From the IMG/VR virus record IMGVR_UViG_3300034066_001074, positions 1-39,656 of that record: a DNA stretch of 39,656 nucleotides. The stretch is one strand, 5' to 3'. The translations under genes were made by a program, and so were the position numbers. The notes beneath the pieces were generated by a model. It searched no databases, was not told where the DNA came from, and was given only the letters and a program-made list of their open reading frames with translations. This document shows positions 6,259 to 12,333 of the stretch, one piece after another; the stretch's first letter is position 1, and each line of letters begins with the position of its first letter. The stretch is from a virus.

Positions 6259-6657
6259 TTAGAACGGGATCTCGTCCCCGCTCACATCTGTCGCGTCAAC
6301 TGGCAGCCACCTCTTGATTTCGAGGTATGCTTTGCCTGTCTTCTCGCTGATCTTCTCGCCGGGGGCAAGCTCTACCTTTGCGACCTTGCCTACGCAGTCG
6401 TCGATTTCGATAGCCAGCGCTTTGCCGTCTACAACTTTCAGACCGATAGCTTCAGCAAAGTCAGCCAGGTTGCGCGAGTTCTTCGTTGTGAAGACTACCC
6501 AACTGTTGAATTTGAGAGGTCCAACTGCGACCTCCAGCTTCAACATGTCGTTGCCGGCTTTAGAGATAGCCTCGACTGCGTCTGTGATCTTGGCAAGGTG
6601 GATACCTGCTTCGATTGCTTGTTTCTGTTCACCTAGTTCGATTTTTACGGATGGCAT
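6259..6657 (-). CDS. Single-stranded-DNA-binding-like protein (132 aa)
   Basis: The sequence is beta-rich at its core (HLAKITDAVEAI, LKLEVAVGPLKFNSWVVFTT, GKAYLEIKRWLPVD). It ends in an acidic tip SGDEIPF, almost identical to the DDIPF tail with which bacterial SSBs recruit partners. It sits directly next to a RecT-like annealase and in the same operon as a RuvC-like resolvase and a helicase, which fits an SSB role. Proteins of the DUF669 type also look like this, so the call is functional rather than a certain family. The leader is A/C-rich (CCCCAAACCAACAAAACC) with no Shine-Dalgarno sequence. Confidence 0.7.
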   Translation of the reverse strand: MPSVKIELGEQKQAIEAGIHLAKITDAVEAISKAGNDMLKLEVAVGPLKFNSWVVFTTKNSRNLADFAEAIGLKVVDGKALAIEIDDCVGKVAKVELAPGEKISEKTGKAYLEIKRWLPVDATDVSGDEIPF

Positions 6658-6675
6658 GGTTTTGTTGGTTTGGGG

Positions 6676-7401
6676 TTAAATTCCGAAAGCGGCAAAGAAC
6701 CTCTCTGGGAAAGCTACAGCCTGCATGGCAATGTCTGCGGGAATGTCAAGGTACGTCTCGCCTTCCTTGATCCAGTTCTTCTTAAGTGCTCCTTCAGTGA
6801 CCTTGTCGCGTTGAGCCTTAGTTTTGTCGGCCAGCAAACGCTGCATCGGGTTGATGCGTTCGATCTTCTCAGGAACCGGCTGTGCTTCAGCTTGAATCTG
6901 AAGCGGCTCTGGTTCAGTAACTGACTGCACTGGTGTGAACTCGCCCACTTCCTCAGGGGCGTAGAGACCAGACAGGACGCCGGGAAAGATGCCTCGGACT
7001 GCTTCAGAAATACAGCGGGCCTTGAGCATCTGCCGTGGGAACTTCTTCCACGTTGGATTACCAGTCAGGCCGGCGCGAGTAGCGTCCTGCATTGTCCAAG
7101 ACACTTTTAGGCTGCCACCCTGGGGATGCGAGAATGTGCCACTGACTGCCTCGTGAGTGTACTCGTGCCAGTCCACCTTGCCGCCGGCCTGCTGAAATCG
7201 TGCAAGCATGGCTTCACTTTTCAAGGATGGCTTGCCGTTGATGATGTGGTAGTCGCGGGCTGCCTCGGCGGGATGGCGCCCTTCAGCTTGGCACAGTAGG
7301 CCAAGAGCAAGAGCTTGAGCCGGCGTCTGAATGCCGAAGAGTTTGGATTCTGCGATGGCTTTTGCCATCAGGGATATTTGGTCAATGGGGATTAGTTGCA
7401 T
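6676..7401 (-). CDS. RecT-like single-strand annealing recombinase (241 aa)
   Basis: Residues about 5-155 match the pattern of phage RecT-like annealases: LMAKAIAESKLFGIQTP, LCQAEGRHPAEAARDY, IINGKPSLKSEAMLARF, QAGGKVDW, and the C-terminal MLKARCISEAVRGIFPG...LYAPEEV. The C-terminal 80 residues are linker-like plus a helix. It would anneal complementary strands made by the nuclease encoded upstream, for recombination-dependent replication and concatemer formation before headful packaging. It overlaps the RuvC-like gene by 10 bp. The leader GAAAACCAA has no Shine-Dalgarno sequence. Confidence 0.85.
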   Translation of the reverse strand: MQLIPIDQISLMAKAIAESKLFGIQTPAQALALGLLCQAEGRHPAEAARDYHIINGKPSLKSEAMLARFQQAGGKVDWHEYTHEAVSGTFSHPQGGSLKVSWTMQDATRAGLTGNPTWKKFPRQMLKARCISEAVRGIFPGVLSGLYAPEEVGEFTPVQSVTEPEPLQIQAEAQPVPEKIERINPMQRLLADKTKAQRDKVTEGALKKNWIKEGETYLDIPADIAMQAVAFPERFFAAFGI

Positions 7402-7850
7402 TTGGTTTTCATTTTTAGCCCAGCCTCAAGGATGAGGAGAGCGTCTGCGGTTTTTAGGGTGACTGACAGGTTTGGGTAGAGCGCCTGAGCGCGTCCTTTG
7501 AGATGAGCTTTCCAGCGGTTGCCATGGGTCTTCTTCTCGCCCAAGCCAAGGATGGACTGCCACTTCTTGGGAGGCAGGTACTCGATCCGCGCACAGTGAG
7601 CGGCCAGCATTCCTTCAATGCGTCCGTAGTTGCGGAACATTGTTGCCATACTGCTGCCGGACATTTTCCCCGCAAATTTGGGCAGTTCTTCGAGAAACAC
7701 GGTGACAATGCCTCTGCACAAAATGCGCAACTGGTGCTCAAGGTCGTGCAATGTTGTCGGCATTGGCAGCGCATGAACACTGCCGTCAGTGTCAACGTAG
7801 GCAATTCCGCCTCCTACACCTGGGTCGATTGCAATGTAGTTTTGGGTCAC
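7392..7850 (-). CDS. RuvC-like Holliday-junction resolvase (152 aa)
   Basis: The N-terminus IAIDPGVGGGIAYV is the RuvC/RNase-H-fold first motif with the catalytic Asp. FLEELPKFAG supplies the second acid and KTADALLILEAG the C-terminal Asp. MFRNYGRIEGMLAA and YLPPKKWQSILGL match the family's helix and strand. A GTG at 7850 that overlaps the upstream TGA (GTGA) is preferred; GTG 7856 is the alternative. The enzyme would cut branched DNA from recombination or before packaging. It sits between the annealase and the DUF2829-like gene. Confidence 0.85.
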   Translation of the reverse strand: MTQNYIAIDPGVGGGIAYVDTDGSVHALPMPTTLHDLEHQLRILCRGIVTVFLEELPKFAGKMSGSSMATMFRNYGRIEGMLAAHCARIEYLPPKKWQSILGLGEKKTHGNRWKAHLKGRAQALYPNLSVTLKTADALLILEAGLKMKTKCN

Positions 7851-8209
7851 GCCCACACCTCCCAGTCACCAGTAAGGATGTCCTCTAATCGCAATTCATA
7901 TACGTGAGCAACTTGAGATTTTTCGTGATCAAAGGTGCATTTACCTTTTTTATCCCAACTGGGGCGACGAATATACTTTGTATCGCTGCGCTTCAATTCA
8001 CTGAATGCAAATTCAATGCTGCAATTTTTGTATCGAATTGATGGCCCTGGTGGCTCTCCTTGCCAGTCGTTCTCCAAAAGTTCTAACCACCCAATTATGG
8101 TGTTCCCGCCGCGCTTGGAACTGCAAGCCATCATTCCCCAACTTTTGCGCCGTACCTGCCAGCCAGCATCAATCTTATCCAGCAATTCGTTTCTTGGTAT
8201 GTCTTGCAT
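7847..8209 (-). CDS. DUF2829/Tad2-like protein with two half-modules (120 aa)
   Basis: The first half reads LLDKIDAGWQVRRKSWG (to residue 25) and ends LLENDWQGEP (45-53). The second reads KYIRRPSWDKKGKC (78-91) and ends LEDILTGDWEVW (108-119). An RRxxW motif followed by a closing DW is the signature I associate with DUF2829, the Thoeris anti-defence Tad2 family. Tad2 proteins normally have one such module, so this looks like a tandem or diverged form. In Tad2 the fold sequesters the NAD-derived Thoeris signal. Whether that pocket is kept here cannot be judged. It sits between the nuclease and resolvase genes. Confidence 0.55.
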   Translation of the reverse strand: MQDIPRNELLDKIDAGWQVRRKSWGMMACSSKRGGNTIIGWLELLENDWQGEPPGPSIRYKNCSIEFAFSELKRSDTKYIRRPSWDKKGKCTFDHEKSQVAHVYELRLEDILTGDWEVWA

Positions 8210-8211
8210 GA

Positions 8212-9201
8212 TTATTTAGAAGCTACGAGTGGAGCCTTTCCAACCTTACGAGACACAATGTAAGCAGGCATCTCGTGACCTGACACACTCCAGAGTTGTT
8301 CAGCTTTCTTCGCTGACAGTGAGCCAAAGGCTGCGATGGCATTGCCTGCGCCAATTAGTCCTTCCTCGACTGCCTTGGCTACATACTCGCTGCTAACAAA
8401 CTCAGTCGCACGAGGCTTCTGTAACCTCCAGCCGGGCACCTTCACGCCAGCTTCAAGCAGCCCGTGAGCCTTCTCCTTGGCTGCGTCCCTAAAGTCTTCC
8501 AGAGTCTGGCAAGCTGCAAGGAACTGTCCCAGCCGGTCAGGATCGTTGAGGAGCGAGAGAAAGGCTTCGTCCTGCACAGTAGGAGCCAAACCAGCCACAG
8601 TGACCAGTGCAGAGTCCTTGGATGCCACACGAGCAGGGCAAGTCAGGCTCTTGGCACACCAGTTGCAGTAATCGTTTTGAACGGGAGCCGTCCCTACGTT
8701 GTCCAAGATGCGCTGTACAGTCTCTTTGGCACTGGTGTACGTCCAGTGCTGAGTCACAACCTGCCTTTGGTCGCAAAACAGCAAGTGAGTCGTCCACTCC
8801 TGCTCAAAGTGAGTCTCCATCAGGCCCAAAGCATAGGCTGCCATCTGGCCGGTGTAGTCGTAAACCTGGCCTGACTTAAGGTCGATCAGCCACTTGCCAC
8901 GGACAGCAACGCCGTCAGCAGTGCCCTTGTGCTCAAGACCACTGGTCTGGATGCGGCATTCAGACTCGCTAGTGGTCAGGCCATCAGCTCCACCGCCAAG
9001 TTGTACACACTGATTCAGTGCCCAGCGCACTGCTGCTGCGTCGTCGTCACTGAGTTCACGAGGCAGTTCGCCGGTGACCCAGGCGTCACGGAATACGCCA
9101 TCCAGCATTGTGCCACGGGAGGCTGCGCTACTGTTGCCTGCTGTACCTTCGTACTGCCCACAGAGGGCCAGCTTAGGGAGTGAGGAGTGTCTAATTTTCA
9201 T
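8212..9201 (-). CDS. PD-(D/E)XK exonuclease with Fe-S cysteines, DUF2800/RecB-nuclease-like (329 aa)
   Basis: The nuclease motif is GTADGVAVRGKWLIDLKSGQ (residues about 93-112), with D96, D107 and K109, then a QMAAYALG helix. C14 near the start (LPKLALCGQY) plus C179, C182 and C188 (YCNWCAKSLTCPA) form the C...CxxCx5C set that binds a 4Fe-4S cluster in AddB- and Cas4-type nucleases. The enzyme would resect double-strand ends to feed the RecT-like protein in the same operon. The C-terminal 120 residues are helical. Its start overlaps the HTH gene by 11 bp. Confidence 0.8.
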   Translation of the reverse strand: MKIRHSSLPKLALCGQYEGTAGNSSAASRGTMLDGVFRDAWVTGELPRELSDDDAAAVRWALNQCVQLGGGADGLTTSESECRIQTSGLEHKGTADGVAVRGKWLIDLKSGQVYDYTGQMAAYALGLMETHFEQEWTTHLLFCDQRQVVTQHWTYTSAKETVQRILDNVGTAPVQNDYCNWCAKSLTCPARVASKDSALVTVAGLAPTVQDEAFLSLLNDPDRLGQFLAACQTLEDFRDAAKEKAHGLLEAGVKVPGWRLQKPRATEFVSSEYVAKAVEEGLIGAGNAIAAFGSLSAKKAEQLWSVSGHEMPAYIVSRKVGKAPLVASK

Positions 9202-9418
9202 ATTTCAAATGGTCCTCAATCTTAAGGTTGAGCTTGTTTGCCTTGGCAACTGCGATGAGTTCCAAGAACCTGTTCATCGGGATGACCCGGTGATACAGCC
9301 AGTTGTCGATTGTGCGGTGACTCAGTTCGATCTGTGCCGCACTGAGCTTCTTGTAAAGCTCGCCTCGGCCACCGAAGAACTGAACCACACTGCTCACATT
9401 GAGCGTAGGTGTTTTCAT
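9191..9418 (-). CDS. Cro-like helix-turn-helix regulator (75 aa), first gene of the early operon
   Basis: The product contains VVQFFGGRGELYKKLSAAQI, then LSHRTIDNWLYHRVIPMNRF, a helix-turn-helix resembling small phage Cro-type or carph-isopro proteins, then a short LNLKIEDH tail. It is the promoter-proximal gene of the minus-strand early operon. Two overlapping inverted repeats lie within 25 bp upstream and cover its probable -10 box, so autorepression is likely. No Shine-Dalgarno sequence precedes the ATG and the mRNA may be nearly leaderless. No partner repressor or integrase is seen, so this is not evidence of lysogeny. Confidence 0.75.
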   Translation of the reverse strand: MKTPTLNVSSVVQFFGGRGELYKKLSAAQIELSHRTIDNWLYHRVIPMNRFLELIAVAKANKLNLKIEDHLKYEN

Positions 9419-9424
9419 TGCGAG

Positions 9425-9459
9425 ACAATGCGTATTGTACGCAGATCAGACGCGCAACA
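9425..9459 (-). promoter_or_regulatory. Early minus-strand promoter with overlapping operator palindromes
   Basis: On the plus strand ACAAT-GCGT-ATTGT (9425-9438) and GCGTA-TTG-TACGC (9430-9442) are perfect overlapping inverted repeats. On the minus strand TACAAT (9439-9434) reads as a -10 box, with TTGTTG about 15 bp upstream as a poor -35 and A/T tracts beyond (TTTTTT and AAAAAA). Transcription would start close to 9427, leaving only about 8 nt before the ATG at 9418. Confidence 0.55.
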
Positions 9460-9564
9460 AAAAACGTAATCTTTTTTCAGCCCCTAACGTAAATGCCTTT
9501 GTTTCATGAGGAAGCACCCCTGCACCCCGTCGCAGGTTCTCCCTGCGCACCATCCGGCAAATCG

Positions 9565-10170
9565 TTATTCTCCAGCAGGCACAAGCCCAGACTCGAACAG
9601 GTCGGCTTCTTTTTCCCTGCGGTTTCTAAGCCCCTGAAGGTCAGGCCACAAACGCTTCATCTCGCGGATTTGCTTGGGAACCTCTTTGAGATTGCCAGTA
9701 CGCAGAAGTGCTTGGATATTAGCCATCTCTCTGCGGCGCTCACCACTAAGGCTAGTTCCACGGTTGAAAACCAAGCCAACAAGAGCAGCGGCACAGTCTC
9801 CGGGCAACTCTACAGCCTGTGGATAGATCCTGAGAGTGCGCATGTACCACACAGGTAGAGTCACATTCTCAAACACAGAAAGTGCTGATTCCCAAGGAAT
9901 CACTAGGTGCTTAACGTGTGGCAATACGTCACTGGCGGCTTCCCCCTTGCGGCCAGACACACTGACAAGCAGAGCCAGTGTAGCTGCATTCAAGTGAGGC
10001 GACCATGCCCGGCTCGTGTCAGTAGCAGAGGTGTGGCCCAAGTCCCAGCCTACACCAATCGTCACACCGGACTGTGCGCCAGGCCAGATTGGGTGGATCT
10101 TGTAATAAGCCTGCCCACTGGTTTCCCAGTTGATGATGGCCTGAATGCCTTTAGTCGATAGATTCGTCAT
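9565..10170 (-). CDS. Endolysin, pesticin-type muramidase (GH24-related, 201 aa)
   Basis: The N-terminal region AIINWETSGQAYYKIHPIWP then GVTIGVGWDLGHTSATD matches the pesticin-like lysozyme pattern. The likely catalytic Glu is at residue 16 and the Asp/Thr pair at about 43-51. A helical domain follows, with LVFNRGTSLSGERRREM and IREMKRLWPDLQGLRNRREKEADLF typical of this group. The enzyme cleaves the glycan strands of peptidoglycan. There is no signal peptide or membrane anchor, so release needs one of the small membrane proteins encoded upstream. It is the last gene of the late operon. Confidence 0.85.
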   Translation of the reverse strand: MTNLSTKGIQAIINWETSGQAYYKIHPIWPGAQSGVTIGVGWDLGHTSATDTSRAWSPHLNAATLALLVSVSGRKGEAASDVLPHVKHLVIPWESALSVFENVTLPVWYMRTLRIYPQAVELPGDCAAALVGLVFNRGTSLSGERRREMANIQALLRTGNLKEVPKQIREMKRLWPDLQGLRNRREKEADLFESGLVPAGE

Positions 10171-10372
10171 CGTCGTCCTCTAGTATGTCCACAGGTTCTT
10201 CTGCCCACCGCATCGCCTGATACAGCCGGGCGAACAAGCTACCAGAGCCGGCCTCAAAGGTCGAGTAGCTGTCAGTGTCTGAGTCGTGAGCCAAGATCTG
10301 GACACAGTCAAAGTGCTCGCCCAAGTCAGCGGCGATCTTCTCCAAGTAAGCCTGCTTTTCTTCGATGGTCAT
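10151..10372 (-). CDS. Small acidic hypothetical protein (73 aa)
   Basis: The product opens with a helix (MTIEEKQAYLEKIAADLGE), then FDCVQILAHDSDTDSYSTFEAGSG and SLFARLYQAMRWAEE, and ends in DILEDDDDESID. The FDxVQIL...GSGxxxAR pattern recalls a small protein common in phages, of unknown function. The start overlaps the upstream stop (ATGA) and the gene overlaps the endolysin start by 20 bp. Confidence 0.7.
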   Translation of the reverse strand: MTIEEKQAYLEKIAADLGEHFDCVQILAHDSDTDSYSTFEAGSGSLFARLYQAMRWAEEPVDILEDDDDESID

Positions 10373-10590
10373 AGCTTTCCAACGTAGTAGTGGGTGACTA
10401 GCAAATCCTTACCGTCTCGGGCTACAGAACGAAACTTCTTGATTGGCCACTTTTTACGCGCAACAAAATTCTCAGTTGCTGTTCGTTTTGAGCCAAGCAT
10501 TTCCATCAACTGTGTAATGGTATACCAGCCTTCAGGAGCTGGCTCTCCCATCAATTCATACCTGAGCTGTTCGAGTAGGGTCTTTTTCAT
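10369..10590 (-). CDS. Small HTH-like protein (73 aa)
   Basis: ATG 10590 overlaps the stop of the metallophosphoesterase gene (ATGA), which fixes the start over a longer frame. The product has WYTITQLMEMLGSKRTATEN then FVARKKWPIKKFRSVARDGK, resembling a MerR-type or Mor-like DNA-binding winged helix. It could regulate late genes or be a small DNA-binding partner. The family is uncertain. Confidence 0.65.
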   Translation of the reverse strand: MKKTLLEQLRYELMGEPAPEGWYTITQLMEMLGSKRTATENFVARKKWPIKKFRSVARDGKDLLVTHYYVGKL

Positions 10591-11336
10591 ACTGGCAACC
10601 GAAAGTCGTTTGCCTGCGTCTCTTTTGCAAGCCACACAACGGTCTCTGTGTCGCAATACTCCCCCCAAGCGAATCCTCTTGACCAACTGGTCGTTGCCCT
10701 ACGGTTTGCAGCGTATCCCATGGCATCCTTGTCCCCCAGCCACCCAACACAGTAGCCCGTAGGATGCGCCCTATTGCGCCCTTCAGCCTGCATGACCCTA
10801 TGCAGGTGAGCGATGACAACTTTGGTCGTGTTGCCAGGGCCACAAACGGCCTCGGCGTGATCGCGCACGGCCTGCTCATTCACCATATACCCGTGCCCAA
10901 AGAGCGTGTCACCAAGCTGCCTCCAGCCGTTCTGGAAATTATAGTCGATCACCTCGCACCGCATACGTCTGGCCTGATCGGTGATCTGGCCCATCACGCG
11001 GCCCGCTAATGCAGCCACAATGGCCTTTGGTGATTCCATCAGCGTGTTCAGCCTAGCCTCGTGGTTTCCCAAGAAGTAGAGCTTGGGTTCAAGCTGGTGC
11101 AGGAAGGCCAGACCGTCTTGCAAGTCGCCTTCTGGATCGGCCGATTCATCTCGTGTTCCAGCGGCTCCAGCCCGAAGACAGGCTAAGTCTATAGCATCAC
11201 CTAGATGAATTGTAGTGTGTGGCTTCCAACGTGACTTGAACGCCAGCACACGTTTTAGGAGCTGCTGGTCAGCGTGGTGACCGTGACTGCAGCCAACTGC
11301 GAGGAACCGTTTCCAGTTCCGGGTAATGTTAGCCAT
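10587..11336 (-). CDS. Calcineurin-like metallophosphoesterase (249 aa)
   Basis: The metal-binding motifs are in order: CSHGHH (16-21), HLGDAID (44-50), FLGNHEARL (88-96), GHGYMVN (about 144-150) and AHLHRVM (about 176-182). The first motif of the family is normally DxH; here C16 replaces the Asp, so one metal site may differ. The C-terminus has TSWSRGFAWGEY. Such enzymes remove phosphate from nucleotides, nucleic acids or proteins, and the substrate is unknown. The gene lies between the small membrane proteins and the endolysin in the late operon. Confidence 0.85.
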   Translation of the reverse strand: MANITRNWKRFLAVGCSHGHHADQQLLKRVLAFKSRWKPHTTIHLGDAIDLACLRAGAAGTRDESADPEGDLQDGLAFLHQLEPKLYFLGNHEARLNTLMESPKAIVAALAGRVMGQITDQARRMRCEVIDYNFQNGWRQLGDTLFGHGYMVNEQAVRDHAEAVCGPGNTTKVVIAHLHRVMQAEGRNRAHPTGYCVGWLGDKDAMGYAANRRATTSWSRGFAWGEYCDTETVVWLAKETQANDFRLPV

Positions 11337-11339
11337 GGG

Positions 11340-11510
11340 CTATTTTCGTAAACTGCGTATCGTCTCGATGATCTTAAGCAGCGTGAAGACTGCTGCCAGT
11401 AGACAGCCGGCAACTCGAATCCACTGTTCAGCCTCAGATAACGAGAGCGCCAGAGCGCCCACGTTAGCAAGGTTTACTGTGGCCAAGTCAAATAGTGGCC
11501 GGCTATGCAT
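11340..11510 (-). CDS. Small holin-like membrane protein (56 aa)
   Basis: ATG 11510 is preferred over an upstream in-frame ATG because it gives a compact protein beginning MHSRPLFDLATVNLANVGAL that overlaps the upstream stop by only 8 bp. Residues about 31-47 (IRVAGCLLAAVFTLLKII) form one membrane helix, and the tail is basic (ETIRSLRK). The type recurs in phage lysis regions. A class III-like holin or pinholin role is possible but not shown. Confidence 0.65.
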   Translation of the reverse strand: MHSRPLFDLATVNLANVGALALSLSEAEQWIRVAGCLLAAVFTLLKIIETIRSLRK

Positions 11511-11736
11511 GAGCAACGAAAGTTGTTCCTGGTCCTGGCACTGTGGGGAGTTTTCCGTTTGCATCGTAGATTCCAGAGTAAGGGTTGATCTTGTCTGGTG
11601 GCAAACCCACGCCGTCAGTGCCCGCTGGAGGGAGGACTCTTTTTACGTTTGCGAGGATTTGGAGTCCCGCTGGAGGCACTGCTCCTAGATACTTTTCTTG
11701 GAACGCCGGAATCACTGGGGTTGGTAGAATTGTCAT
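11503..11736 (-). CDS. Proline/glycine-rich hypothetical protein (77 aa)
   Basis: The product MTILPTPVIPAFQEKYLGAV continues PAGLQILANVKRVLPPAGTD and ends VPGPGTTFVAHA. It has no membrane helix or lipobox. It overlaps the 3' third of the 84-residue gene by 122 bp in another frame, so at least one of the two C-terminal or N-terminal regions is unusual. Its composition looks more protein-like than the basic tail in the competing frame. Function is unknown. Confidence 0.55.
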   Translation of the reverse strand: MTILPTPVIPAFQEKYLGAVPPAGLQILANVKRVLPPAGTDGVGLPPDKINPYSGIYDANGKLPTVPGPGTTFVAHA

Positions 11737-11869
11737 ATTTGTTAAATAGCTGCTTGCCTAAAAAGCCTACAAGAATGCCTGACACACCTGCGACAACAGC
11801 CCAAGTCCCTGGAGCAATTGAAGACGCAATCGCAAGCAGCATTGAGAGGTTGCCCGGCGTAATGGTCAT
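11615..11869 (-). CDS. Membrane protein with basic tail, possible holin (84 aa)
   Basis: Residues about 8-40 (SMLLAIASSIAPGTWAVVAG, SGILVGFLGKQLF) form one or two membrane helices. The rest is serine/proline-rich and strongly basic (NPRKRKKSPPSSGH). The start shares one base with the upstream stop (TAATG). The tail overlaps the next gene in a different frame. A short hydrophobic protein with a basic tail beside an endolysin operon fits a holin, but several neighbours compete for that role. Confidence 0.6.
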   Translation of the reverse strand: MTITPGNLSMLLAIASSIAPGTWAVVAGVSGILVGFLGKQLFNKYDNSTNPSDSGVPRKVSRSSASSGTPNPRKRKKSPPSSGH

Positions 11870-12036
11870 TACCTACGCTCGTTGCGGATTACGTCAATGA
11901 CGCCAAAAATGCTAACGATTACCGTAGTCAAAGCGCCACCTACACCACTCGAATACAGGCCAAATGCTGCGCCCATTTTAGCAAGACCCAGCCAAGTCGA
12001 AGGCTGGCGAACGTATGATTGGATAAGTGTCTTCAT
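11869..12036 (-). CDS. Small glycine-rich membrane protein (55 aa)
   Basis: ATG 12036 lies 2 nt after the upstream stop. The product MKTLIQSYVRQPSTWLGLAK continues into one hydrophobic, glycine-rich segment (GAAFGLYSSGVGGALTTVIV, SIFGVIDVI) and ends RNERR. It is probably one membrane helix or a hairpin. It belongs to the cluster of four membrane proteins preceding the endolysin and could be a holin or antiholin. Confidence 0.65.
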   Translation of the reverse strand: MKTLIQSYVRQPSTWLGLAKMGAAFGLYSSGVGGALTTVIVSIFGVIDVIRNERR

Positions 12037-12038
12037 AG

Positions 12039-12329
12039 TCAGGAAATCCACGAGCGCAACCATGCCACAAAGACACAGACTAGGGAAGGGAGAATGAAAT
12101 CAAGCAGGCCCTTGATGGTCCACGCACGAGGCTGTAGGCCGCCCCAGTAAGGCATGTTTCTACGAAATCCTCCGTAGTTGTGCTCGATGTTGCGGTATTC
12201 AGCTTGGGCGTATTCACGGCCGATGAAGTAGAACGAACCAGCAGCAGCACCAACCCACCAGTCACCGCTTACAAGGCCGATTATGGCTTGCAGTGCGAGG
12301 GCGATGACTGGGTGGGCGAAGTGGTTCAT
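12039..12329 (-). CDS. Conserved phage membrane protein (96 aa)
   Basis: The sequence MNHFAHPVIALALQAIIGLV, DWWVGAAAGSFYFIGREYAQ, AEYRNIEHNYGG, MPYWGGLQPRAWTIKGLLDF resembles a small protein that recurs in podovirus late regions (HPxxA...Q...GA...FIGREhaQAEYRxI...W..K..lD). It has a helix at about 5-21, another at about 27-40 and a C-terminal helix at about 76-92. Function is not established; it may be part of lysis or virion maturation. It follows the second tailspike gene by 4 bp. Confidence 0.75.
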   Translation of the reverse strand: MNHFAHPVIALALQAIIGLVSGDWWVGAAAGSFYFIGREYAQAEYRNIEHNYGGFRRNMPYWGGLQPRAWTIKGLLDFILPSLVCVFVAWLRSWIS

Positions 12330-12333
12330 GCTA

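Noticed and set aside
9191-9418. Evidence for lysogeny from the HTH gene
   Set aside because: No integrase, excisionase, antirepressor or second repressor was found; a Cro-like autoregulator also occurs in lytic phages.
9529-9546. CCTGC/GCAGG hairpin downstream of the endolysin as a terminator
   Set aside because: The stem has only five pairs and no T-run follows on the minus strand.
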